Part shown: positions 53,530 to 61,472 of the stretch, piece after piece
How positions within the stretch are numbered: the stretch's first letter is position 1
How the letters are laid out: each line of letters begins with the position of its first letter
DNA from: Candidatus Binatia bacterium
Lineage (GTDB): Bacteria; Vulcanimicrobiota; Vulcanimicrobiia; Vulcanimicrobiales; Vulcanimicrobiaceae
NCBI GenBank assembly: GCA_035541935.1
Contig: DATKMJ010000033.1
Location: forward strand, 46,880 to 110,879
Length of the DNA stretch: 64,000 nt
Direction of reading: 5' to 3'
Position numbers and translations under genes: made by a program
Notes under the pieces: model-generated
The model's input: only the letters and a program-made list of their open reading frames with translations
Databases searched by the model: none
Told to the model about the DNA's origin: nothing

Positions 53530-54276
53530 CTACTGTGCCTTGATGGCGTAGTGGTCGGTGATCTGATACCCAGCGGCGCCCGACTCGACCGTGAAGACCG
53601 CGTAGTATTCGCCGCCGCGAGTCTGGACGTCGGCCGTCACGCGGTAGCTGTGAGCGCCCGAGTTCAAGGCCTGGACGGATTCGACGCGCGCGTCGGGCGT
53701 CATAAAGGTCTCGGTGGGAACGCCGTGGGCTAAGTACGTCGTCGCCGTGCCGCGGTCGCCGTGACCGAGAGCGTCGAGATAGGCGCGCACGATATCGCTC
53801 GCGCGGTCGGCGCCGCTCGCGGCGGGCGCGACCGTCGGCGCGGCCGGCGCGGAGGCCGCAGGCTTGGCGGTCGCGGCCGGCGCCGGCGAGACCTTCGGTT
53901 TTGGCGTCGCGCTCGGCGCGGCGCTCGGTTTGGGTGTCGGCTTCGCGCTCGGTGCGACGGTCGGTTTCGCGCTCGGCGTGACGGTCGGCTTCGCGCTCGG
54001 GCTTAGGCTCGGCGAGGGTGTCGCGCTCGCGACGGGCGTCGCGCTCGGCGACGGAGCGAGCGACGGCTCAGGCGTTGCGAGCTGCGCAGTGGCGGTCGGT
54101 GCCGGCGTAACCGGCGCGGGCGAGGCCACCGCGCTCGCGGAGCCGCCGAAGAAATGCGCGAGCACGCCGCCGAGCAAGAGTCCGGCCAAGATGACGACGA
54201 GAATAAGCGGGAAGAGCGGCAGACCGCCTCCGGTCGGTTCGTCGTCGGATCGCCGACGACGCGGAGGCTCTCTCAT
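53530..54276 (-). CDS. Membrane-anchored protein with PSAKPT-type linker and NTF2-like domain
   Basis: A 248-residue protein. A basic N-terminus (RRRRSDDE) leads to one membrane helix (FPLILVVILAGLLLGGVLAHFF), then about 110 residues of Pro/Ala/Ser/Thr-rich linker built on PSAKPTV units, and a C-terminal domain (SDIVRAYLDALGHGDRGTAT through YQITDHYAIKA) with an NTF2-like or DUF4878-like helix-strand pattern. The linker would span the periplasm. Its start overlaps the next gene's stop by 4 bp. Confidence 0.65.
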   Translation of the reverse strand: MREPPRRRRSDDEPTGGGLPLFPLILVVILAGLLLGGVLAHFFGGSASAVASPAPVTPAPTATAQLATPEPSLAPSPSATPVASATPSPSLSPSAKPTVTPSAKPTVAPSAKPTPKPSAAPSATPKPKVSPAPAATAKPAASAPAAPTVAPAASGADRASDIVRAYLDALGHGDRGTATTYLAHGVPTETFMTPDARVESVQALNSGAHSYRVTADVQTRGGEYYAVFTVESGAAGYQITDHYAIKAQ

Positions 54277-54680
54277 CCGCTCGGCGTTGCGCTCCGCGTC
54301 AGGCGCTCTGCGAGTCCGTCCCGCAAGACGGGGGGCAGCAGCACGATCAGATCCGGACGCTGCGCGACGAACTCAGTCGTCGCTTCCTTGATCAGGTCGG
54401 GGTTCTCGCGCGCGTAGCGCAGGAGCGCCGTCACCGCGACGCCGTCGCGCCGCGCGACGGCATCTACCGTCGTGCCCGCGCCCTCGGCTGCATCCTCGGA
54501 CGACTCGCCGCGTTCGCGGAACGCGCCGAAGAGCGCCTCGACGAAGGCGGGATATGCATCCTGCGGCATCTTCGAAAGCTCGCGCTCGTAGAAGGCGACG
54601 AGATCGGCCTCGTCCATCTTCGCGAGAAGCTTCTCGACGGCGCCTGCCAGCATGTCAGCCGGCACGTTCCCGAAGGACAT
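54273..54680 (-). CDS. Hypothetical cytoplasmic helical protein
   Basis: About 135 residues with no signal peptide or membrane segment. It is strongly helical and charged: DMLAGAVEKLLAKMDEADL, EALFGAFRERGESSED, and a late RYARENPDLIKEATTEFVAQ. No family was recognised. The frame extends upstream past 54680, but ATG 54680 (MSFGNVPADM) has an open site and avoids the opposite-strand gene. It is translationally coupled to the linker protein after it. Confidence 0.55.
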   Translation of the reverse strand: MSFGNVPADMLAGAVEKLLAKMDEADLVAFYERELSKMPQDAYPAFVEALFGAFRERGESSEDAAEGAGTTVDAVARRDGVAVTALLRYARENPDLIKEATTEFVAQRPDLIVLLPPVLRDGLAERLTRSATPSG

Positions 54681-54744
54681 TCGCGCCTCATTTATCCCTG
54701 ACGGCAGGCAGCTCCTCGATGCGGCAGAAAATGTCGTTTTCAAG

Positions 54745-55062
54745 ATGATCCGCGTCAAGGTTCCGCTCGACCTCCATGCCGTCGCACTCGGCGGCTCGGG
54801 CGCCTTCGCGCTTGCCACGCCCCTGCGCATCCGGGACTTGCTGGCATACGCCGTTCGCGAAGCGATCGGACGGCGGGCCCCGCACGACAAGTTCCTGCGG
54901 AGCGTGCACCGCACGCTCGCGGGCCTCGCGGCTGGGGACTTCACGATCGTCGTCGATGGGCGCAGTTTCGCCGACGCCGAGGCGGTCGTCGTCTGCGAAC
55001 GGACGGCCGACGTCCGGTTCTTCATCGGCAAGCGCCGGCGGACGGTGCTGCACTCGCGCTGA
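54745..55062 (+). CDS. Hypothetical small protein
   Basis: About 105 residues from ATG 54745. It has alternating strand-helix character (MIRVKVPLDLHAVALGGSGA; RIRDLLAYAVREAIGRRAP; DFTIVVDGRSFADAEAVVV). No family was recognised. A minus-strand frame covers much the same region, but only the plus-strand frame gives a balanced composition and a start away from the neighbour. Coding status is likely but not certain. Confidence 0.45.
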   Translation: MIRVKVPLDLHAVALGGSGAFALATPLRIRDLLAYAVREAIGRRAPHDKFLRSVHRTLAGLAAGDFTIVVDGRSFADAEAVVVCERTADVRFFIGKRRRTVLHSR

Positions 55063-55133
55063 GCTTCTCGCTCGCTCTTGCAGCGAGTGGTATTCTTAGA
55101 GAAAGCCTCTCCCCCTGAGAAACGGAGTTCGCA

Positions 55134-55913
55134 ATCAAGTTCGGGATCGCTCTAGCCGCTGCGCTCTTCATAGTGCCGCGTGCGGCTTTTGCCGACTTGC
55201 AATACCAGACGACGGGAGAGGACGTCTACCGCGTCGCGTCCGCCGGAACGATGTCGCGCGTCTCCTATGCCGGGACGGAGCGGCTGAGCGTTCGGTCGAG
55301 CGGGAAGAACCTGCGCTTCGAGGCGCGTGCCGACTACACGCGCGATGGTCCCGACGGAAAGAGCCGCGGCAACGCGGCTTTCGTTCAGGTGCTGCTCCCC
55401 AACGGCTCGTTCGAGAACCGTGACGACGGCGATCCCGATTTCCTGACGGTCCTCAACCAACCGTTCGCCGTGCGGCTCGATGCGGCGACGCTCCGCGACT
55501 TGCGGGTTCTTCACGGGAGCGTTCCGTTCTCGGCGACCTCACCGCTCGGCGGGCAGACGATCTTGCGCGGCTACCTCCGCCCGGGAACGAACGGGCCGAT
55601 CGGCGGACGCCCGACGGTTGCCGTGCGCTTCGAGGCGGACGGCCCGATGAACGGCGACCTGCCGGGCCACACGGACGCGACCGTTACGGGAACGATGCGG
55701 ATGGACGGGACCGCGTACTACGCTCTGCACGGGGCGACGCTGCTCGCGCTGACCGTGACCTTAACGCTCGACGCTCGGCTGACGCCGGGGCACGGCTCGA
55801 CGGCGATGCCCGTGACGATTATCTACCGGCGCTCGATGCGAGCGACGGCTAAAACGCCCCCACCAGTTCCACTTGCAACGGGTGGCGGAACGGCTGCTCG
55901 CGCAACTCCGTAA
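55134..55913 (+). CDS. Secreted beta-rich protein, apparent ATC start
   Basis: About 259 residues if read from ATC 55134. The codons from there encode a textbook signal peptide (IKFGIALAAALFIVPRAAFA) that would be cut in half by the first conventional start (GTG 55173). A GGAG ribosome site lies six bases before the ATC, and an in-frame TGA at 55116 closes the frame before it. The mature part is all beta: YAGTERLSVRSSGKNLRFEA, PNGSFENRDDGDPDFL and TVTGTMRMDGTAYYALHG. No family was recognised. The last 65 bp overlap the convergent gene. Confidence 0.65.
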   Translation: MKFGIALAAALFIVPRAAFADLQYQTTGEDVYRVASAGTMSRVSYAGTERLSVRSSGKNLRFEARADYTRDGPDGKSRGNAAFVQVLLPNGSFENRDDGDPDFLTVLNQPFAVRLDAATLRDLRVLHGSVPFSATSPLGGQTILRGYLRPGTNGPIGGRPTVAVRFEADGPMNGDLPGHTDATVTGTMRMDGTAYYALHGATLLALTVTLTLDARLTPGHGSTAMPVTIIYRRSMRATAKTPPPVPLATGGGTAARATP

Positions 55914-56241
55914 GCGGGGTGAAGGCGAGGTGGTTCTGATGGCAGTCGATCAGCATCTCGATTCCGCGCTTCACGCACCCCGTCTCCTCGACGTACTTTG
56001 CGAGCTTCCTCTTGAAGTACGCCCGGGGGTCGCGTAAGACTTTCGCGTAGTAGGGGTCGTCCGTCAGGCCGGCGGGATCGACGCCCTCTTTCGGGACGAG
56101 CCAAACGAACCACGGATCTTCGCTCTGACGGTAGCCGATGAGCACGAGCGGGAGCGCTCGCGACGAGTGGATATCCGGCAGAAAACTGCACATCGTGTAG
56201 GCATCCAGCGAAATCTCCGTGGGCTCGATGGCTTGCTGCAT
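55849..56241 (-). CDS. Hypothetical protein
   Basis: A 130-residue soluble protein starting at ATG 56241 behind a GAGG ribosome site. It has ISLDAYTMCSFLPDIHSSRA, SEDPWFVWLVPKEGVDPAGL and KRKLAKYVEETGCVKRGIEM. Three Cys and several Trp give it a folded-enzyme look, but no family was recognised. The frame is open further 5' across a hairpin-rich non-coding stretch; that part is not coding in style. Confidence 0.55.
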   Translation of the reverse strand: MQQAIEPTEISLDAYTMCSFLPDIHSSRALPLVLIGYRQSEDPWFVWLVPKEGVDPAGLTDDPYYAKVLRDPRAYFKRKLAKYVEETGCVKRGIEMLIDCHQNHLAFTPLTELREQPFRHPLQVELVGAF

Positions 56242-56278
56242 TAACGCACCTCTGTAGTCGGCTCGCAGGCGTAAACAA

Positions 56279-56310
56279 AAACCGCTTGCTCGTTGAGAGC
56301 GAAGCGGTTT
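56279..56310. other. Inverted repeat in the gap before the sigma-factor operon
   Basis: AAACCGCTT (56279-56287) pairs with AAGCGGTTT (56302-56310), with further pairing in the loop. It sits between the divergent hypothetical gene and the ECF sigma gene, in a GC-rich gap that has several other hairpins up to 56420. It may be a terminator or part of a structured leader; no T tract decides it. Confidence 0.35.
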
Positions 56311-56434
56311 GACTCTAACCAGTTCCGGGGCGGCGCCCCACCGAAAGCGGCATGGCGTTCCTTTAGGAGCACCGCGCCAAACCCCTTTCGACTGGCCGCT
56401 GCGCGGCCGCTCAGGAGTTTTCCGGCGCGGGCGT

Positions 56435-56462
56435 GAAACCACAACCCTAGTGGAGGCGGTCC
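56435..56462 (+). promoter_or_regulatory. Candidate ECF-type autoregulatory promoter
   Basis: GAAACC (56435-56440) and CGGTCC (56457-56462) are 16 bp apart, close to the GGAACC-N16-CGTC layout that many ECF sigma factors recognise at their own promoter. It lies 10 bp before ATG 56473 and 46 bp before the alternative GTG 56509. The call is by pattern only. Confidence 0.4.
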
Positions 56463-56472
56463 GGGGCACTGT

Positions 56473-57141
56473 ATGAGCGCGCTCGCACCACTCCTTACGG
56501 GAGTACACGTGCCAACAGCGATGACGCCGGGACGGACGGCTCCAGTGCCGCCCCCGAGCGATTCCGCTCCGAGCGCGGAGAGGTTCGAGAGGATCGTCGA
56601 CGACTACCAGCGGCGCCTCTACGGCTTTGCTCTGCGCATGACGGGCAATCGCGAGGACGCCGAGGAGATCGTCCAGGATGCGTTCGTGCGCGCCTATCGC
56701 GCCCTCGGAAAGATGTCACCCGAGCAGCGAGCCGACCTCCGGCTTCAGCCCTGGCTCTACACGATCACCCTGAACGTCACGCGCAACCGGCTGCGGAGCA
56801 AGCGGCCGTCGAACGTGGCGCTCGACGCGCTCGCCGATCCCGACGCCATTCTCCGCGAGTCGAACGAGGGACCGCCGCAACCCGAGGCGATCGTCGAGCA
56901 GAACACCGAGATCGCGCTCGTCGAGCGCGCCCTCTTGCAGCTGCCGATGCATCTGCGCGCGGCGGCGACCCTTCGATTCATCGAAGGGCGCAGCCATCCC
57001 GAGATCGCCGAGATCCTCAATCAGCCGATCGGCACCGTTAAATCTCACGTCCACCGGGCCGTGCGGATTCTACGCCGCATACTCGGTCCCCAGATCGGAC
57101 GATTTGCCCCCGAAGGAGTCCCCGCACATGCGTTGTCGTGA
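56473..57141 (+). CDS. ECF (RpoE-like) RNA polymerase sigma factor
   Basis: A 222-residue sigma factor (210 residues if it starts at GTG 56509, which has a GGGAG site five bases before it). Sigma2 is in LYGFALRMTGNREDAEEIVQ and QPWLYTITLNVTRNRLRSK; sigma4 is in HLRAAATLRFIEGRSHPEIA and GTVKSHVHRAVRILRR. No regulatory extension is seen beyond a Pro-rich head. Its last 14 bp overlap the anti-sigma/alkyltransferase fusion, the usual arrangement of an ECF factor with its cognate anti-sigma. It may direct its own operon from the promoter just upstream. Confidence 0.95.
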   Translation: MSALAPLLTGVHVPTAMTPGRTAPVPPPSDSAPSAERFERIVDDYQRRLYGFALRMTGNREDAEEIVQDAFVRAYRALGKMSPEQRADLRLQPWLYTITLNVTRNRLRSKRPSNVALDALADPDAILRESNEGPPQPEAIVEQNTEIALVERALLQLPMHLRAAATLRFIEGRSHPEIAEILNQPIGTVKSHVHRAVRILRRILGPQIGRFAPEGVPAHALS

Positions 57142-57859
57142 CGTAGAGGCGCTGTGGGACGATCTGCGCGGCGAGTGTCAAGCCTCGCTCAAGCAGACCG
57201 TCAGCACTCATCTGCGCGCCTGCCCCTCGTGTCAGGAGATGTTTGAAGAGTACGAAGGCGTCGCCTACTGCCTCTCGTGCCTGCCGCCGCCCGAGCCCTC
57301 GTGCGACTTGGCAAAGAAGGTCGTGCAGCACATCGCCGCACTCAAAGGCAAGGTCTATCCGCCAATCGTCCTCTCCGCTGTGACGACGCCGGTGGGTCGC
57401 CTCTACGTCGGCTTTAAATCGAATCGCATCGCGTATCTCAGCCTCGATACGGGCGAGTCGCCCGACGAGGTGATGCAACGCGCGCAGCGCCGGCTGCACC
57501 GTCCGGTAGTGCTCGGTGAGGCGCCGCACTGGCTGACCGGCATGCTCGAGCGCTTCTTTAGCACGTGGACCGTCGACGATGCCGTCGTAGACATCAGCGA
57601 CCTGACGCCGTTCGAGCAGGCCGCGCTGCGAGCCGCGGCGCGCATCCCGCCCGGCGAGGTGCGTTCCTACGCATGGGTCGCGACGCAGATCGGCCGCCCG
57701 AAAGCGGCGCGTGCGGTCGGCCGCGTGATGGCCCGCAATCCGCTGCCGCTGCTCTTTCCCTGCCACCGCGTCGTCGACTCGTCCGGCGATCTGCACAACT
57801 ATTTCTACGGTCTCGAGATGAAAGCTCGCCTACTTGAAATGGAGGGCTACCGGGGCTAG
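57128..57859 (+). CDS. Anti-sigma zinc-finger (ZAS) fused to O6-alkylguanine-DNA alkyltransferase
   Basis: A 243-residue fusion. Residues 1 to about 45 form a zinc-binding anti-sigma (zf-HC2) domain: Cys3, then His28-x3-Cys32-x2-Cys35 in STHLRACPSCQEMFEEY. After a linker with further Cys48, Cys51 and Cys59, residues about 80-243 are a complete MGMT/Ogt: TTPVGRLYVGF, IPPGEVRSYAWVA, the Arg finger in RAVGRVMARNPLP, the active site FPCHRVV (Cys212), and the NYFYGLEMKARLLEME ending. MGMT takes the alkyl group from O6-alkylguanine irreversibly onto this Cys. It lies just after its probable sigma partner. ATG 57128 follows an AAGGAG site. Nothing suggests a frameshift joining two genes. Confidence 0.9.
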   Translation: MRCRDVEALWDDLRGECQASLKQTVSTHLRACPSCQEMFEEYEGVAYCLSCLPPPEPSCDLAKKVVQHIAALKGKVYPPIVLSAVTTPVGRLYVGFKSNRIAYLSLDTGESPDEVMQRAQRRLHRPVVLGEAPHWLTGMLERFFSTWTVDDAVVDISDLTPFEQAALRAAARIPPGEVRSYAWVATQIGRPKAARAVGRVMARNPLPLLFPCHRVVDSSGDLHNYFYGLEMKARLLEMEGYRG

Positions 57860-57877
57860 ACGCCAACCATAGCGAGC

Positions 57878-59365
57878 GTGGATCCTCGGATCGCGGCCAT
57901 TCCTGACGTTCACGGCCACGCGAAGGGCGAACACCGTCCCTACACTGAGGAGCGACCGATTGCGTATTCTGCGCGGATGCTCTTCCTTTGGTTTTTCCAT
58001 GCCTGCCGGCGCGAATCGCCGCGCTTCTTGATGGTCGCCGACCACGCCAACTACCTGACGTTCGAAGACCCCGGCGCCGTGAACACGGTTCGCCGCGCCT
58101 TGAAACTGGCACAGGCCGGCGACCTGCTCGGCGCGGCCGAGACCGCGAGCGTCGATATCGCGCACGCGGCGGTCGTCTCCGAGGGGCTGCGGCGCGGCAT
58201 GCGCTTCTCGATCGGCGCCGAGATAGATAACGATCCGCGCGCGCGTCCCGACGCGCAGAACATCGTCGACGCGATGCGACCCGACGGTATCATTCGTTCC
58301 GTCCACTTCGTTCCGATCCAGCACCCGGAGAAGGGAGCCGATTGGCTCTGGCCGTTCGACAACGAGGAGTTCAGCAGTCTCCACGACGTCGTCGGAACCG
58401 AGAAGCTCTGGGAGCTCTACATGGCCAGGTTGCTCGACGACCTCGAGAAGCTGCCGGGACATATCGTCGGGCACTTCTACGTGCCCGCGACGTTCGGCAA
58501 GTGGCCCGTCCAAAAGAAACTCGAAGAGCACGAAGACCGCATGCTCGACGTCGCGCATCGCCGCGGGCTCGCCGTCGAGGTCAACACGCGCTTCCTCTAC
58601 CGCGACCACCCGGAAGATCGCAAGAAGAAATATCTCGAAGCGAACGCGCGGCTCGTCCGCAAAGCGAAGGCCCGCGGCGTCGGCATCGCGATCGGTTCGG
58701 ACGCGCACAGCCCGAAGGATCAGGGACACGCGTTCGACCTCGTGCTCAAGATGCTCGACGACGCCCGCATCAACGAGGTCGTCTTTCCGGTCGGCGGACG
58801 TCTGGCGCGGGTCGCGCTGCGCGCCACCCGCGAACATCTCGAAGCGCAGGCAAAGGCTCGCCGAACGACGGCAGCGCCGGGGAGCAGCATTACGGGCTAC
58901 AGCCGAGCCGAGCTCGGCCTTCCCGAAGAGGCCGAGGCCGCGCGCCGCGCGCGCGTTCTGGGCCCGAAGAAGCGCACGACCGCAAGCACGTCGCGGCGGG
59001 GCGCCGACTCGTCGCCGGCGGGCAAGGCGAAGGGCGCTGCCCGCGGCGCAAAGCCCGCCCCTTCGCCGAAAAAGAAGAGCCCCGCGAGCCGCCCCGCGCC
59101 CCCGAAGAAGCGCCTGGCCAGCCCGAAGCCCGCTCCAAAGGCGAAGAAGCCCGCTCCGCCGGCCAAGAAGGCCGCGGTGAAAAAACCCGCCGCCCGCAAG
59201 CCTGCGCCGAAGAAGCCGGCCAAGAAGACCCCGGCAAAGAAAGCCCCGGCCAAAAAAGCGCCGGCCCGCGCCCTTCGCAAGATGAATCCGCAGAAGGCGG
59301 CGCCCGCGAAGAAGAGCGCCAAGAAGAGCGTCAAAAAGAAAAAGCCCGCGGCCAAGCGCCGCTAG
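57878..59365 (+). CDS. PHP-domain phosphoesterase with histone-H1-like lysine-rich tail
   Basis: A 495-residue protein, GTG 57878, 18 bp after the fusion gene. The PHP metal ligands are all visible: His12 and His14 (VHGH), Asp55-His56 (VADHANY), Glu115 (GAEIDND), His143, His199 and Asp275-His277 (SDAHSPKD). PHP domains hydrolyse phosphoesters, including proofreading in some DNA polymerases and repair in PolX. From about residue 355 the protein is a 140-residue tail of KKPAP/AKKAP repeats like histone H1 or Hc1, which should bind DNA. The tail suggests a nucleic acid or nucleoid-bound substrate, and the operon suggests alkylation stress. No known PHP protein combines these features to my knowledge. 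Confidence 0.85.
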   Translation: MDPRIAAIPDVHGHAKGEHRPYTEERPIAYSARMLFLWFFHACRRESPRFLMVADHANYLTFEDPGAVNTVRRALKLAQAGDLLGAAETASVDIAHAAVVSEGLRRGMRFSIGAEIDNDPRARPDAQNIVDAMRPDGIIRSVHFVPIQHPEKGADWLWPFDNEEFSSLHDVVGTEKLWELYMARLLDDLEKLPGHIVGHFYVPATFGKWPVQKKLEEHEDRMLDVAHRRGLAVEVNTRFLYRDHPEDRKKKYLEANARLVRKAKARGVGIAIGSDAHSPKDQGHAFDLVLKMLDDARINEVVFPVGGRLARVALRATREHLEAQAKARRTTAAPGSSITGYSRAELGLPEEAEAARRARVLGPKKRTTASTSRRGADSSPAGKAKGAARGAKPAPSPKKKSPASRPAPPKKRLASPKPAPKAKKPAPPAKKAAVKKPAARKPAPKKPAKKTPAKKAPAKKAPARALRKMNPQKAAPAKKSAKKSVKKKKPAAKRR

Positions 59366-59393
59366 CCACCGTTTCTGATAGGGGACTACTGCA

Positions 59394-61421
59394 TTGGCGG
59401 ATATCGCGCGCCTTAGAAACGTTGCTTTCGTCGGACCGCACCATGGCGGGAAGACGACGCTGGTCGAGGCGATCCTCGCCCACACCGGGACGATCCCTCG
59501 GCGCGGCTCGATCGCCGACGGCACGACCGTCACCGACCACGAGCCGGAAGATGCGGCTCACCTGCAATCGACGACGGTCGGGTTCGCGCACGCCGCGGCA
59601 AACGACGTCGAGATCACGCTCGTCGACACCCCCGGGTTCGTCGACTTCTTCGAAGAGACGAAGCAGGCGCTGGCGGGCGTCGATGCAGCGGTCGTCGTCG
59701 TCGAAGCCGATCCCGGCCGAATCGTTCAGACGCAGGCGATCGTCGATCATCTCGAATCGACGCGCATGCCGCACATCTTCGTCGTCAACAAGATGGACCG
59801 CCCCGGCGCCGACTTCGCGCAGACGCTCGCCGCGCTGCAGAACGCCTACGGCCGGCACGTCGTCGCCGAACAGCTCCCGCTCGGAAGCGCGGAGCAGTTC
59901 GCAGGCTACGTGGATCTCGCGCAGATGAAGGCCTATCGCGCCGACAAAGAGGACGCGATTCCCGCCGAGCTCATCGAGACCGCGCAACGGATGCACGTCG
60001 AACTGCTCGAAGCGATGGCCGATTTCGACGACCACCTCATGGAAGAGCTGCTCGAGGGCGTCGAGCCTCCGCTCGAGGAGATCGAGCGCGATCTCTGCAG
60101 CGAATGCTCGCACGATCAGGTCGTGCCCGTGCTCGTCGCATCGGGCGCATCCGGCGCCGGCATCGGCGCGCTCGTGCGCGCGATCGAAAAGTGGTTTCCC
60201 TCGCCCGCCGACGCACCGATGCTCGATGCCGAGGGGCGGCCGATCGCACCCGATCCCAGCGGTCCCGTCATCGCCCGGGTCATCAAGACCTCGATCCATC
60301 CGCAGAGCGGCAAGGTCTCGATCGCGCGCGTTCTCTCCGGAACGATCAAATCCGACGCGACGCTGACCAACATCAGCAAACGCGACGAAAAGGCGCGCCT
60401 CGGCGGACTCTACCGGCTCCAAGGCAAGAAGCAAGAGCCGATCGCCGAAGCCGGCCCCGGCGCGATCGTCGCCCTCGCTCGCCTCGACGCCGTCGCGACC
60501 GGCGACACGCTGACGTCGAACGCGCATAAGGTGCTCCTGCCGCGTGTTCCGGTCGCCGACCCCGTCTTCGCCGTCGCGATCAAGCCGAAGGAGCGCATCG
60601 ACGAGGCAAAGATCTCGCAGATGCTCGCGCGCATCGTCGACGAAGACCCCGCGCTTCGGCTCGACCGCGCCGACGTCACGCACGAGTTGCTGCTCCTCGG
60701 CAGCGGCGAACAGCACGTCTCGATCGCCGTCGAGCGGCTCGCTCGCAAGTACAAGGTCGAGGTCGAGACCGCGGCGCCGACGATTCCCTATCTCGAAACG
60801 ATCACCGGCGGAACCGAGATCCACTCGCGCTACAAGCATCAGACCGGCGGCCACGGTCAGTTCGCCGACGTCTGGCTCAGATTCGAGCCGCGCGAGCGCG
60901 GCGCGGGCGTCACCTTCGAAGAGAAGATCGTCGGCGGCGTCGTTCCGCGCCAGTTCATTCCGGCCGTCGAGAAGGGCGTCCGCGAGGCGGTGACGCACGG
61001 CACGAGCGGTTATCCCGTCACCGACATGCACGTCACGCTCTTCGACGGCCAGTATCACGACGTCGACTCGAGCGAGCAGTCGTTCAAGACCGCCGCGGGC
61101 ATGGGCGTCCGCGAAGCGTTACCGAAGTGCAATCCCGTCGTGCTCGAGCCGATCGCGCACGTCCGCGTGACCGTGCCCAACGCGTACACGTCGACCGTCA
61201 TCCAGCAGCTGACCGGAAAGCGCGGCCAGATCCTCGGGATGAATCCGGCCGAAGACCGCGCCGGCTTCGACGTCGTCGAGGCGTACGTCCCGGCGGTCGA
61301 GTTGTCGCGTTACATCACGGAGTTGCGCACCGCGACGCAGGGGCTTGGAACGTACGCGTGGCGCCACGAACGGTACGATCCGGTGCCCGGGAACCGCGTC
61401 GCTCCCAAAGCCGCGGTGTAG
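59394..61421 (+). CDS. EF-G-like translation factor (EF-G2 paralogue)
   Basis: A 675-residue translational GTPase, TTG start behind an AGGGGA site. The P-loop is GPHHGGKTTLVE (EF-G1: AHIDAGKTT), NKMD is kept, and the switch-I RGITI of EF-G1 is replaced by a QSTTVG-type sequence, which is typical of the EF-G2 group. All five EF-G domains are present. EF-G2 paralogues vary in GTPase strength and are of uncertain role (possibly recycling or stress translation). No ribosomal-protein context is nearby. Confidence 0.88.
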   Translation: MADIARLRNVAFVGPHHGGKTTLVEAILAHTGTIPRRGSIADGTTVTDHEPEDAAHLQSTTVGFAHAAANDVEITLVDTPGFVDFFEETKQALAGVDAAVVVVEADPGRIVQTQAIVDHLESTRMPHIFVVNKMDRPGADFAQTLAALQNAYGRHVVAEQLPLGSAEQFAGYVDLAQMKAYRADKEDAIPAELIETAQRMHVELLEAMADFDDHLMEELLEGVEPPLEEIERDLCSECSHDQVVPVLVASGASGAGIGALVRAIEKWFPSPADAPMLDAEGRPIAPDPSGPVIARVIKTSIHPQSGKVSIARVLSGTIKSDATLTNISKRDEKARLGGLYRLQGKKQEPIAEAGPGAIVALARLDAVATGDTLTSNAHKVLLPRVPVADPVFAVAIKPKERIDEAKISQMLARIVDEDPALRLDRADVTHELLLLGSGEQHVSIAVERLARKYKVEVETAAPTIPYLETITGGTEIHSRYKHQTGGHGQFADVWLRFEPRERGAGVTFEEKIVGGVVPRQFIPAVEKGVREAVTHGTSGYPVTDMHVTLFDGQYHDVDSSEQSFKTAAGMGVREALPKCNPVVLEPIAHVRVTVPNAYTSTVIQQLTGKRGQILGMNPAEDRAGFDVVEAYVPAVELSRYITELRTATQGLGTYAWRHERYDPVPGNRVAPKAAV

Positions 61422-61472
61422 TGGTTCTGCGTCGTCTCTTTGCCGGCAGTCACACCGGTTTCGGGTCGCTCG

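Noticed and set aside
56279..56420. Possible tRNA or small structured RNA in the gap before the sigma-factor gene
   Set aside because: Several hairpins are present, but no T-loop (GGTTCGAAT-type) sequence or cloverleaf could be drawn. Kept only as an inverted repeat.
57104..57141. Possibility that the ZAS and alkyltransferase parts are two genes joined by a sequencing error
   Set aside because: The linker (residues 45-80) is continuous, in normal codon use, and no stop or start lies at the junction. The ZAS part alone would be under 60 residues with no stop after it.
57830..59533. Minus-strand open frame with Gly/Leu-rich runs antisense to the PHP gene
   Set aside because: The repeats are the reverse reading of the Lys/Ala/Pro tail. 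PHP metal ligands on the plus strand prove that strand.
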